The translations under genes were made by a program, and so were the position numbers. From Actinobacteria bacterium UBA5182 (GTDB lineage: Bacteria; Actinomycetota; UBA4738), in the NCBI GenBank assembly GCA_002413185.1, contig DHWM01000059.1, positions 43,216-66,218 of the forward strand: DNA of 23,003 nucleotides, written 5' to 3'. Positions within the stretch are counted from its first letter, which is position 1. Every line of letters begins with the position of its first letter. Shown here piece by piece: positions 1 to 6,907 of this stretch. The notes beneath the pieces are model-generated. The model had not been told where the DNA came from and ran no database searches. It saw nothing but the letters and a program-made list of their open reading frames with translations.

Positions 1-435
1 CTGGGAGGCGGGTCTTCCTCCACGGGAGCGATGCGGGCCGACGGGTGGCAGAACCTCCCCCTCATCCGGATGACGAACATCAACCTGGAGCCCGGCGAGG
101 GAACGCTCGCCGAGATCATCGGCGACACGAAGGACGGCATCTTCATGACCACCAACCAGTCGTGGTCCATCGACGACAAGCGCGTCAACTTCCAGTTCGG
201 CTGCGAGATCGCGTGGCGGATCAAGGACGGCAAGCTCACGGAGCTCTACAAGAACCCGAACTACACGGGGATCACCACCGAGTTCTGGGGATCGTGCGAC
301 GCGGTGGGCGGCCGGGAGGACTGGCACGTGTGGGGGACCCCGAACTGCGGCAAGGGCCAGCCCGGCCAGGTGGCTCGGGTCGGACACGGAACGTCGCCGG
401 CGCGGTTCCGCAACGTCCAGGTCGGGGTTCGTTGA
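1..435 (+). CDS. tldD: TldD metalloprotease, C-terminal part (cut by window start)
   Basis: This is the last 144 residues of TldD, the catalytic subunit of the TldD/TldE zinc protease that processes unfolded or modified peptides in the cytoplasm. The frame is open from base 1 (reading LGGGSSSTGAMRADG) and stops at 433-435, so the real start lies upstream. Family-typical segments are visible: RMTNINLEPGEG, then the GIFMTTNQSWSIDDKRVNFQFG strand region, and NCGKGQP near the end. The Cys of the CGK motif matches the third zinc ligand of characterised TldD; the two His ligands (HExxxH) would be upstream of the window. The stop overlaps the next start (TGATG), so tldD and tldE are almost certainly co-translated. 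Identity is secure; only the N-terminal two thirds cannot be judged. Confidence 0.93.
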   Translation: MGGGSSSTGAMRADGWQNLPLIRMTNINLEPGEGTLAEIIGDTKDGIFMTTNQSWSIDDKRVNFQFGCEIAWRIKDGKLTELYKNPNYTGITTEFWGSCDAVGGREDWHVWGTPNCGKGQPGQVARVGHGTSPARFRNVQVGVR

Positions 436-1787
436 TGCCCGGTTTGATCGGGCCGGACGAGGCCCGGCGGGTGGCGGAGGCGGCCCTCGACGTCCCCGGC
501 GCCGACGCGGTGGAGGTGCTGTTCATCCACCAGTGGGGAGGGCTGACCCGCTTCGCCCACTCCTCGATCCACCAGAGCACCTGGCGGGAGGACACCGGGG
601 TGCGCGTGCGGGCGGTCACGAAGGGTCGAACCGGGGTGGCCGCGTCGAACGAATTCTCCGTCGCCGGCGCCAGGGAAGCCGCCGCCAGCGCTCTGGAGAT
701 GGCCTCGGTCGCCGCACCCGACCCACTGTTCCCCGGCCTGGCCCCCCGCGCTCCGGTGCCGGAGCGTCCCGAGTCCTTCGACCAGACCACCTCGGAGGTG
801 ACCCCGGAACAGCGAGCCGAGGCCGTGGCGGCGCTGGTGGGCCAGATCGGAAAGGGTTTCCACGCGGCCGGCGCCTTCGACACCGACGCGCTGGAGGTGG
901 CGGTGGCGAACACCGAGGGCCAGTTCTGTTATGCCCCGGCGACCCAGACGACCCTCACCACCGTCGTGTCCGGCGGCGACGGGAGCGCGGGGACGGCCGA
1001 GGTGGCCGCTGGGAAGGTCTCCCAGATCGACGCGGAGGCCGCCGGGAAGCGAGCCTTCCAGAAGGCCAGCGACGGACAGAACCCGCAGGATCTGCAGCCC
1101 GGACGGTACGAGGTGGTGCTGGAACCGCTCGCGGTGACCACGCTGGTGGCGTTCCTGTCGTACATGGGATTCGGGGGCCGGGCCATCGCCGAAGGGCGCT
1201 CGCCGTTCAGCGGCAAGGCCGGGCAGAAGGTCGCCGCGCCTTCGATCGATATCTACGACGACGCCCTGTCGCCGCAGACCCTGGGCCTCTCGTTCGACTT
1301 CGAGGGCACGCCGAAGAGCCGGGTGTCCATCATCGAGGGAGGGGTGTTCCTGGGAGGGGTGCACGACCGGCGGAGCGCCAAGCAGGCCGGGGTCGAGCCG
1401 ACCGGCCACGCCCTGCCGGCGCCCAATCCGGACGGAGCATTTCCCCTCAACCTCTTCCTGCGGGCCGGCCAGGCCACCGTGGAGGACATGATCCGAGCCA
1501 CGCACCGGGGCCTCCTGGTGAGCCGGTTCCACTATTCGAACATCGTCAACCCGATCGACACGACGATCACCGGCATGACCCGCGATGGCACCTGGCTCAT
1601 CGAGAACGGCGAGATCCGGCACCCGGTGAAGAACCTCCGATTCACCCAGTCGATCCTGGAAGCGCTCACGAATGTCGACATGATCGGCCGGGATTCGGTC
1701 ATCGCCAGCGAGTTCTTCTTCGCCGCGTCGAGGGTTCCGGCTCTCAAGGTCTCCGCCTTCAACTTCAGCGGCGCCAGCGACCACTGA
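435..1787 (+). CDS. tldE: TldE/PmbA, partner subunit of the TldD protease
   Basis: A 450-residue protein of the PmbA/TldE family, normal in length. TldE pairs with TldD; it has the same fold but lacks the zinc site, and the complex cleaves small peptides. The start is the ATG overlapping the tldD stop by one base; the open frame extends to base 45, but that upstream part lies inside tldD and is a shadow. Visible features are an N-terminal region with a WREDTGVRVRAV segment (around residues 53-64), a central GRYEVVLEP and YMGFGGRAIAEGRSPFSG segment, and a C-terminal HYSNIVNPIDTTITGMTRDG block followed by IENGEIRHPVKNLRFTQS, all typical of the family. No HExxxH motif is seen, as expected for TldE. 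Translational coupling to tldD fits equimolar assembly. Confidence 0.93.
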   Translation: MPGLIGPDEARRVAEAALDVPGADAVEVLFIHQWGGLTRFAHSSIHQSTWREDTGVRVRAVTKGRTGVAASNEFSVAGAREAAASALEMASVAAPDPLFPGLAPRAPVPERPESFDQTTSEVTPEQRAEAVAALVGQIGKGFHAAGAFDTDALEVAVANTEGQFCYAPATQTTLTTVVSGGDGSAGTAEVAAGKVSQIDAEAAGKRAFQKASDGQNPQDLQPGRYEVVLEPLAVTTLVAFLSYMGFGGRAIAEGRSPFSGKAGQKVAAPSIDIYDDALSPQTLGLSFDFEGTPKSRVSIIEGGVFLGGVHDRRSAKQAGVEPTGHALPAPNPDGAFPLNLFLRAGQATVEDMIRATHRGLLVSRFHYSNIVNPIDTTITGMTRDGTWLIENGEIRHPVKNLRFTQSILEALTNVDMIGRDSVIASEFFFAASRVPALKVSAFNFSGASDH

Positions 1788-1881
1788 GCCGGAGCAGGGC
1801 GCAGTCGGGCCAGAGGGGCCGGGCTCGGGCGCCTTCAACCCTCTTCGGTCCGTGGCTCACAGAAGACCTTCGCGGCAGCAT

Positions 1882-1910
1882 TTGCTCGATCGCTCCGCCA
1901 TTTCTAGGAT
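1882..1910 (+). promoter_or_regulatory. Candidate sigma-70-type promoter for the secreted Asp-box protein
   Basis: A -35 box TTGCTC (1882-1887), a 17-bp spacer and a -10 box TAGGAT (1905-1910) sit in the gap after tldE. A start near 1917 would give a leader of about 108 nt before the ATG at 2025. The boxes match consensus at three to four positions each, and the spacing is ideal. This is read by eye. Confidence 0.5.
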
Positions 1911-1930
1911 TCGGACTACGCACCGCCCGT

Positions 1931-2018
1931 AACCCGGCTCCGGCGCGACCGAGGAAAGGAGGAAGCAGGTCACCGGGTTCCTTCGGCAAGTAACACTGTT
2001 TCCCTTCCTAGCAAGGAG
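1931..2018 (+). promoter_or_regulatory. Possibly structured 5' leader with inverted repeat and ribosome binding site
   Basis: The leader holds a perfect 7-bp inverted repeat, AACCCGG (1931-1937) and CCGGGTT (1973-1979), enclosing a purine-rich tract (GGAAAGGAGGAAG, about 1953-1965). Downstream a pyrimidine tract (TTTCCCTTCCT, about 1999-2009) directly precedes the Shine-Dalgarno AAGGAG (2013-2018), which lies 6 nt before the ATG. The pyrimidine tract could pair with either the purine tract or the Shine-Dalgarno. I do not recognise a known riboswitch class here. Confidence 0.3.
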
Positions 2019-2024
2019 ACGCGG

Positions 2025-3950
2025 ATGAAGTTTCGATATATCGCTGGCTCTGTGTCCGCTGCCTTGATCACGGCGCTGGTCGTGGTCTCGCCCGGACTCC
2101 CGATACAGCCCGCCGGGGCCTACAGCCTGCATCATTTGGCGCCCATCCAGCGCCGGCTCATCTCGGGCTTCGTTTCCTCCGAACTCGACGCGACCACGTC
2201 CCGGGGGACGCAGACCACCAGCGGCACCGCCAGGACCAGCAGCGGCGCGTTCCCCAACTATTACCCTGGGCCGAACGGCGAATGTCCGGTGAGCCTGGGG
2301 AGCAACACGAAGGTCAACCAGAACTGCCTGAACCTCTCTGACAGCGACCTCCAAGGCCGCTCGCAGGCCCAGAACGAGACGGCTATCGCGGTGAACCCGA
2401 ACGACTCCTCGCAGGCCGTCGCCAGCTTCAACGACTACCGCCGCGGTGACGGGACGTGCGGCACCGCCATCACCTCGGACGGCGGCCACAACTGGCAGGA
2501 CGTCACGACCCCGAACGGGTTCGTGCGCGGGGATGCCTTCGGGGCGCTTCGAGAGTACTTCCAGGCCAGCGGCGACACGGCGGTCGCCTGGGACACCAAG
2601 GGCAACTCGTACCTGCAGTGCCAGATGTTCGACCGGGGAGCCGGGGTCACCACGAGCCCCGACGACTCGAGCGGCGTGTACGTGTTCCGTTCCACTCAGA
2701 ACGGCGGGGCCTCGTACAACTTCCCGGGACGCCCGGTCATCCAGAACGTCGACCCCTCCGGCTCTCAGGGTGGGGCCGTCCTCGAGGACAAGCCCTACAT
2801 GACAGTCGATGACCACGTGGGAAGCCCGTTCCAGGACCGCATCTACGTGACGTGGACCGAGTTCGCCTCCGACGGCACCGCCTACATCTACGAGGCGGCC
2901 TCCAAGAACTACGGCGAGTCCTTTACTTCGAAGAGGCTCGTCAGCCGCACGAGCTCGCTGTGCGGGCAGACGTACGGCCTGCCCACCCCTCGAGGAAAGT
3001 GCAACGAGAACCAGTTCTCCGATCCATTCACGGGCTCCGACGGCTCGCTCTACGTCGTATGGAACAACTACAACAACGTGGTCACCGGCAAGGACAACCG
3101 CAACCAGGTCTTCCTGGCCAAGTCCACCGACGGCGGAGCCACCTTCGGATCGCCGGTCAAGGTCTCCGACTACTTCGACCTGCCGGACTGCCTCACCTAC
3201 GAGGGCCAGGACGCGTTCCGGTCGTGCGTCCCGGAGAAGGGCCCCACGAGCAACTCGTTCTTCCGAGCCGCAAACTACCCGTCCGGCGCGGTCGACCCGA
3301 CGAACAGCAACCGGATCGCCGTGACCTTCGGGTCCTACATCAACGTCCACTCGAACGAGTCCAATGGATGCATTCCGGAGGGGCTCTCCAGCACCACCGG
3401 CCTCAACCTGTTTGACGGGGTGAAGACGCCCGGCGCCTGCAACAACGACGTTCTCATCAGCGCCTCGAACGACGGTGGCGGCACGTTCACCGGAACCAAT
3501 ACCGACCCCCGGCAGCTGACCACGGTGAATCAGGCCCCCGGCCAGGCCACCACCGACCAGTGGTGGCAGTGGGAGTCCTACACCCAACAGGGAGGGCTGG
3601 CGGTTTCCTACTTCGATCGCCAGTACGGCAACGACGAGCTCACCGGCTACTCCGACTTCAGCCTGTCGGGATCGAACGACCTGCAGTCGTTCGCCACAGC
3701 GAGGGCCACCAGCTCTTCGATGGCCCCCCCGACACAGTTCTCGGGGACGTTCTTCGGTGACTACACCGGGCTGGACGTTTCGGGGCACAACGCGCTCCCA
3801 CTGTGGATGGACACCAGGGACACCGACCTCTTCGTATGCAAGGCGTCGGGAAGCCTGGTGCCGAACGTCTGCACCGGGTCCGCTTCGAACGCCAGCATTG
3901 CCAACGATCAGGACGTCTTCACGAATGTGAGCCCGATCCCACTGCCCTAG
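2025..3950 (+). CDS. Secreted sialidase-like (Asp-box/BNR repeat) protein
   Basis: A 641-residue exported protein. Residues 1-32 are a Sec signal peptide: basic MKFR, a hydrophobic core, and a probable AGA|Y cleavage site. The mature part resembles beta-propeller proteins of the sialidase superfamily. Asp-box motifs (S-x-D-x-G-x-x-W/F) occur as SDGGHNW (151-157), STDGGATF (367-374) and SNDGGGTF (481-488). Blade-like strands such as IYVTWTEF and LYVVWNNY lie between them. Function is unknown: Asp boxes are structural, and I cannot place the Arg triad and Tyr/Glu of a true sialidase, so no enzyme activity is claimed. AAGGAG 6 nt upstream fixes the start. The gene is monocistronic, with its own promoter and a strong terminator behind it. 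It is related to the protein at 18744-20351 (-), sharing an ETA(I/V)A segment followed by an Asp box. Confidence 0.8.
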   Translation: MKFRYIAGSVSAALITALVVVSPGLPIQPAGAYSLHHLAPIQRRLISGFVSSELDATTSRGTQTTSGTARTSSGAFPNYYPGPNGECPVSLGSNTKVNQNCLNLSDSDLQGRSQAQNETAIAVNPNDSSQAVASFNDYRRGDGTCGTAITSDGGHNWQDVTTPNGFVRGDAFGALREYFQASGDTAVAWDTKGNSYLQCQMFDRGAGVTTSPDDSSGVYVFRSTQNGGASYNFPGRPVIQNVDPSGSQGGAVLEDKPYMTVDDHVGSPFQDRIYVTWTEFASDGTAYIYEAASKNYGESFTSKRLVSRTSSLCGQTYGLPTPRGKCNENQFSDPFTGSDGSLYVVWNNYNNVVTGKDNRNQVFLAKSTDGGATFGSPVKVSDYFDLPDCLTYEGQDAFRSCVPEKGPTSNSFFRAANYPSGAVDPTNSNRIAVTFGSYINVHSNESNGCIPEGLSSTTGLNLFDGVKTPGACNNDVLISASNDGGGTFTGTNTDPRQLTTVNQAPGQATTDQWWQWESYTQQGGLAVSYFDRQYGNDELTGYSDFSLSGSNDLQSFATARATSSSMAPPTQFSGTFFGDYTGLDVSGHNALPLWMDTRDTDLFVCKASGSLVPNVCTGSASNASIANDQDVFTNVSPIPLP

Positions 3951-3976
3951 GCTGGCTCACCCGAGAGCGGAGGCCG

Positions 3977-4010
3977 AGGCCCCAGGGGAACAACCCCTGG
4001 GGCCTTGTCT
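3977..4010 (+). terminator. Strong intrinsic terminator after the secreted protein gene
   Basis: A perfect 12-bp stem, AGGCCCCAGGGG (3977-3988) and CCCCTGGGGCCT (3994-4005), with a 5-nt AACAA loop begins 26 bp after the stop codon. It is followed by TTGTCT. The short T tail is usual for high-GC actinobacterial terminators. Confidence 0.85.
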
Positions 4011-4042
4011 CGCCCGGCGGGGAAGCACGGCCCGTCCCTCGG

Positions 4043-4059
4043 GGAGGTACGCTACCTCC
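4043..4059 (+). repeat. Perfect hairpin upstream of the CBS protein gene
   Basis: GGAGGTA (4043-4049), loop CGC, TACCTCC (4053-4059) forms a 7-bp perfect hairpin. It ends 15 bp before the real Shine-Dalgarno AGGAGG (4075-4080). The left arm resembles a Shine-Dalgarno and the right arm is complementary to the real one, so it may be an operator or a translation-control element. No promoter is clear nearby. Confidence 0.4.
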
Positions 4060-4084
4060 GTCTCCGAACACTTCAGGAGGACGA

Positions 4085-4537
4085 ATGAACGTTGGCGACA
4101 TCATGCACCGTGACGTGGTCACAGTCAGTTCGGAGGACTCCTTCGCCGATGCGGCGAAGGTCCTCCGAGAGCACCACATCTCCTCCGTGATCGTGAAGGG
4201 CGAAGGTGGCCCGGCCGGGATCGTCACCGAACGTGACTTCGTCAACCTCGTGGCCGACGGGCACGAGCCGGCGTCGGTGAGGGTCGGCGATCGCATGACG
4301 AAGGACGTGACCACGGTCGAGCCGAAGACCGACATCGCGGAAGCCGCAAAGATCATGGGCCGGCGGGGGATCCGCCATCTCCCCGTGCTCGAGAAGGGCA
4401 ACCTGGTCGGGATCATCTCCATACGCGACCTCACCTCGTGGGCAGTCGGCGAGATGACCGGGGGCCACGAGCTCCCCGACCTCGAGCGCAGCTCGGCCAC
4501 GCTGACGGCGGCAGTCGAGGTCGACCGCCGGGCCTGA
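4085..4537 (+). CDS. Two-CBS-domain protein (stand-alone adenine nucleotide sensor type)
   Basis: A 150-residue soluble protein consisting of two CBS domains. Domain 1 covers about residues 3-60 (VGDIMHRDVVTVSSEDSFAD ... GIVTERDFV) and domain 2 about 68-125 (VGDRMTKDVTTVEP ... LVGIISIRDLTSW). Each carries the GI(V/I)(T/S)xRD motif that usually contacts the ribose of bound AMP, ATP or SAM. A short acidic/hydrophilic tail follows. Stand-alone CBS pairs dimerise and act as energy or ligand sensors; the partner cannot be told from sequence. AGGAGG 4 nt upstream makes the ATG at 4085 secure; the frame is open further upstream, but that part is a shadow of the preceding gene and terminator. DUF1003 follows 97 bp downstream on the same strand. 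Confidence 0.9.
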   Translation: MNVGDIMHRDVVTVSSEDSFADAAKVLREHHISSVIVKGEGGPAGIVTERDFVNLVADGHEPASVRVGDRMTKDVTTVEPKTDIAEAAKIMGRRGIRHLPVLEKGNLVGIISIRDLTSWAVGEMTGGHELPDLERSSATLTAAVEVDRRA

Positions 4538-4634
4538 CCGCGCTCGCTTTACGCGCCGCTCCCGCTCCGGCACGTTCGCCCCGCCGGCCGGATGACCGAC
4601 CGGACCATCGATGGAATGAAGGGAGCGAACAGCG

Positions 4635-5072
4635 ATGAGCATGCGCCCCATGAGCGCCCCCTCGCACCCCGTGCTGAAACAGCACAAGGCCATGCGGGAG
4701 GCCAGCCTCCAGGATCGGGCGGCCGACGTCATCACCCGGTTCGCCGGGTCGATGGCCTTCGTCTACGTCCACATCCTGTGGTTCAGCCTGTGGATCGGCC
4801 TGCGGGTCGAGAAGTTCCCGTTCGGCCTGCTCACGATGATGGTGTCACTGGAGGCAATCTTCCTGTCCACCTTCCTGCTGATCAGCCAGAACCGCCAGGA
4901 CGAGCGCCGCCAGATGCTGGCCGATGCCGAATGGAAGCTCGTCCAGCAGCAGCAGCGCGAGAACGAGATCGAGGTCGAGCAGAACAAGGAGCTCTTGAAC
5001 CTGTCCAAGCAAATCCTGGCGCTGACCCAGGCCATCCATCAGATGACAGCCGCGAGGTCGGGGGCGTCGTAA
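4635..5072 (+). CDS. DUF1003 family membrane protein
   Basis: A 145-residue inner-membrane protein. After a hydrophilic N-terminus (to about residue 35) there are two membrane segments, roughly 36-58 (FAGSMAFVYVHILWFSLWIG) and 63-85 (FPFGLLTMMVSLEAIFLSTF). A charged, Gln/Glu-rich helical tail (about 88-140) probably forms a cytoplasmic coiled coil. The SLEAIFLSTFLLISQNRQ stretch is the hallmark of DUF1003 proteins, whose function is not established. The length is usual for the family. Start support is AAGGGAG about 9 nt upstream; an in-frame ATG six bases later is an alternative. No Asp or Glu cluster suggests a transporter. It may be co-transcribed with the CBS gene, as no terminator was seen between them. 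Confidence 0.85.
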   Translation: MSMRPMSAPSHPVLKQHKAMREASLQDRAADVITRFAGSMAFVYVHILWFSLWIGLRVEKFPFGLLTMMVSLEAIFLSTFLLISQNRQDERRQMLADAEWKLVQQQQRENEIEVEQNKELLNLSKQILALTQAIHQMTAARSGAS

Positions 5073-5093
5073 AGCCGTGTCAGAGGGTCTCGC

Positions 5094-5099
5094 TAGGAT
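5094..5099 (+). promoter_or_regulatory. Candidate -10 box for leaderless transcription of the glycosylase gene
   Basis: TAGGAT ends 7 nt before the ATG at 5107, which would put the transcript start at or next to the A of ATG. There is no good -35 box and no Shine-Dalgarno. The hexamer is the same as the -10 proposed at 1905. Confidence 0.35.
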
Positions 5100-5106
5100 C
5101 CGGACG

Positions 5107-6051
5107 ATGACCGAACGGACGGATCGCACCGAACGACAGCGATCCGAACACGCCGTCGAGACGGTGATCCGGCCGCGGATGCCGATCCATCTCGGCCTCA
5201 CGCTGGCGCCGCTCCGGCGCGGCGGCGGGGATCCCACCATGGCCGTGGACGGAGACGGGTCGTGGTGGCGGGCCACCCGGACGCCGCTCGGTCCGGTCGC
5301 CACGCGCTTCGCCTGCGCAGGAGGCGAGGTCCGGGTGTCGGGCTGGGGCGAGGGAGCCGAATGGGCCATCGAGGCCGCCCCGGAACTGCTGGGGAGCCGC
5401 GATACCGTGGAGGGCTTCGATCCACCCTCGGGGCTCGTCCGCGAACTCCACCGGCGCATGCCCGGCCTTCGCATCACCAGGTCCAGGGCGGTGTTCGAGG
5501 CGATCGTCCCCTCGATCATCGAGCAGAAGGTGGCCGGCGCGGCGGCCCGGGATTCCTATCGAGCGATGGTTATGGCCTGGGGCGAGGCGGCACCGGGCCC
5601 GAGGCGGCTTCGCGTTCCGCCGGCGCCCGCCAGGGTCGCCGCCGAGCCCTACTTCGAGTTCCATCCATTCGGGATCGAGCAGCGCCGGGCGAGCTTCCTG
5701 CGATCGGCGGCCCGCTACGCAAGGAGGCTCGAAGCGACCTTGGACATGACGCTCTCCGAGGCCCACCGACGGCTGCGGGCGCTTCCGGGCGTGGGGCCAT
5801 GGACAGCCGAAGAGGTCGCCATCGTGGCTCTGGGAGACGCCGACGCCGTGTCGATCGGGGACTACCACCTTCCGCACAACGTCTCGTGGGCACTGGCCGG
5901 TGAGCCGCGCGGTACCGACGAACGAATGCTCGAGCTGCTCGAGCCCTTCCGAGGTCACCGCGGAAGGGTCATCCGGCTGATCGTGGCGAGCGGGATCGGG
6001 GCTCCACGATACGGACCTCGCCAGCCCATCAGGTCCTTCGCGAGGTCCTGA
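5107..6051 (+). CDS. AlkA-like DNA-3-methyladenine glycosylase (HhH-GPD superfamily)
   Basis: A 314-residue base-excision repair enzyme that should remove alkylated bases from DNA. The helix-hairpin-helix is LRALPGVGPWTAEEV (223-237), followed by DAVSIGDYHLP. Asp252 in the GDY segment aligns with the catalytic Asp238 of E. coli AlkA. The PSIIEQKV segment (135-142) matches the conserved start of the glycosylase core; residues 1-125 would be the AlkA-type N-terminal domain. I start at ATG 5107, preceded 7 nt upstream by TAGGAT; a GTG at 5077 in the same frame lies only 4 bp after the DUF1003 stop and has no ribosome binding site. The 3' end overlaps the convergent nei gene by 23 bp. It could prefer substrates other than 3-methyladenine; family membership is firm. 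Confidence 0.88.
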   Translation: MTERTDRTERQRSEHAVETVIRPRMPIHLGLTLAPLRRGGGDPTMAVDGDGSWWRATRTPLGPVATRFACAGGEVRVSGWGEGAEWAIEAAPELLGSRDTVEGFDPPSGLVRELHRRMPGLRITRSRAVFEAIVPSIIEQKVAGAAARDSYRAMVMAWGEAAPGPRRLRVPPAPARVAAEPYFEFHPFGIEQRRASFLRSAARYARRLEATLDMTLSEAHRRLRALPGVGPWTAEEVAIVALGDADAVSIGDYHLPHNVSWALAGEPRGTDERMLELLEPFRGHRGRVIRLIVASGIGAPRYGPRQPIRSFARS

Positions 6052-6880
6052 CCGACGGGCCCATGCCGGGCTGACAACTCGGGCACCAGAACGTCACCCG
6101 CTCGTTCGGGCCTTCATCGACACTGGCTGTGGAGGCCACCGACGAATCTTCCACCTGCATCGCCCGCCGGACCTGTGTCCCGCACCGGCGACAACCCTGC
6201 CCCGCTCGCCCGTACACCCACCGCTCCCGGCCGCGCCGAGTATCGCCCGTGGTGACCTGCATGCCGGTCGTCCGATTCGCCTCCATCAACCGCTTCACCA
6301 GCGTCACCATCCCCTCGAGATCCTCGATCGACCCTACTGGTGCCCACGGGTCGATGCCGCGCAGGAAGCAGACCTCGGACTTGTAGACGTTGCCGGGGCC
6401 CGCCATCACACGCTGGTCGATCAAGGCACCGCCGATCTCCCTGGGGGGGTCGGAGCGCAGACGACGGACCACCTCGTCGACGTCCCAGTCGGGACCGAGC
6501 ACGTCCGGCCCCAGGTGGCCGATGACGTTGGGCTCGCCTCGAGTGGAAAGGACCTCCACGATCCCCAGGCGGAATCCCACCGCCACCCGGTTCGCGGTTC
6601 GGAGAACGGCCCGGACCTCGTGGGACTGGCCACGCCACCGCTCGCTGGGACGGTACAGGTGCCACGTCCCTTCCATCTTGAAATGGGTGTGGACGGTGAG
6701 TCCGTGATCGGTCCGGAACAGCAGGTGCTTGCCCCGGGCGGCCACCTCCAGCACCACCTGGCCGGCCAGGTCCGTCGTGGCGAACGCCGGCACCCGGAAG
6801 TCGGTTTCGACGAGGCGCTCTCCTGCCAGGGCGGCGGCGAGCCGCGTGGCCGCCACGAAGACGGTGTCTCCTTCAGGCAT
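6029..6880 (-). CDS. nei: Endonuclease VIII-like DNA glycosylase/AP lyase (Fpg/Nei family)
   Basis: A 283-residue oxidised-base glycosylase with AP-lyase activity. The N-terminus is MPEGD: after Met removal, Pro1 is the nucleophile and Glu2 the general acid. Lys51 in ARGKHLLF matches the conserved catalytic Lys. The helix-two-turn-helix region includes DQRVMAGPGNVYKSEVCF (155-172). A C-terminal zinc finger uses Cys230, Cys233, Cys266 and Cys269 (CRRC ... CPSC), with an unusually long hydrophilic insert of about 30 residues between the pairs. The MPEGDTV start and YGRAGQ segment favour the actinobacterial Nei type over MutM. It starts 27 bp after the lhr stop on the same strand, the same order as lhr-nei in Mycobacterium tuberculosis, so the two are likely co-transcribed. 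Its last 23 bp overlap the end of the convergent glycosylase gene. Confidence 0.93.
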   Translation of the reverse strand: MPEGDTVFVAATRLAAALAGERLVETDFRVPAFATTDLAGQVVLEVAARGKHLLFRTDHGLTVHTHFKMEGTWHLYRPSERWRGQSHEVRAVLRTANRVAVGFRLGIVEVLSTRGEPNVIGHLGPDVLGPDWDVDEVVRRLRSDPPREIGGALIDQRVMAGPGNVYKSEVCFLRGIDPWAPVGSIEDLEGMVTLVKRLMEANRTTGMQVTTGDTRRGRERWVYGRAGQGCRRCGTQVRRAMQVEDSSVASTASVDEGPNERVTFWCPSCQPGMGPSVRTSRRT

Positions 6881-6907
6881 CGCTCTGCCTCGTGGGCAAC
6901 CGCAGGC

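Noticed and set aside
1917..2024. Known riboswitch (cobalamin, c-di-AMP, SAM) in the leader of the secreted protein
   Set aside because: I compared remembered core motifs of these classes and none matched; only a simple dyad and tracts are visible.
1857..3788. Long minus-strand frame opposite the secreted protein
   Set aside because: It is antisense to a gene with signal peptide, Shine-Dalgarno and Asp boxes, and has Arg/Val/Gly-rich shadow composition.
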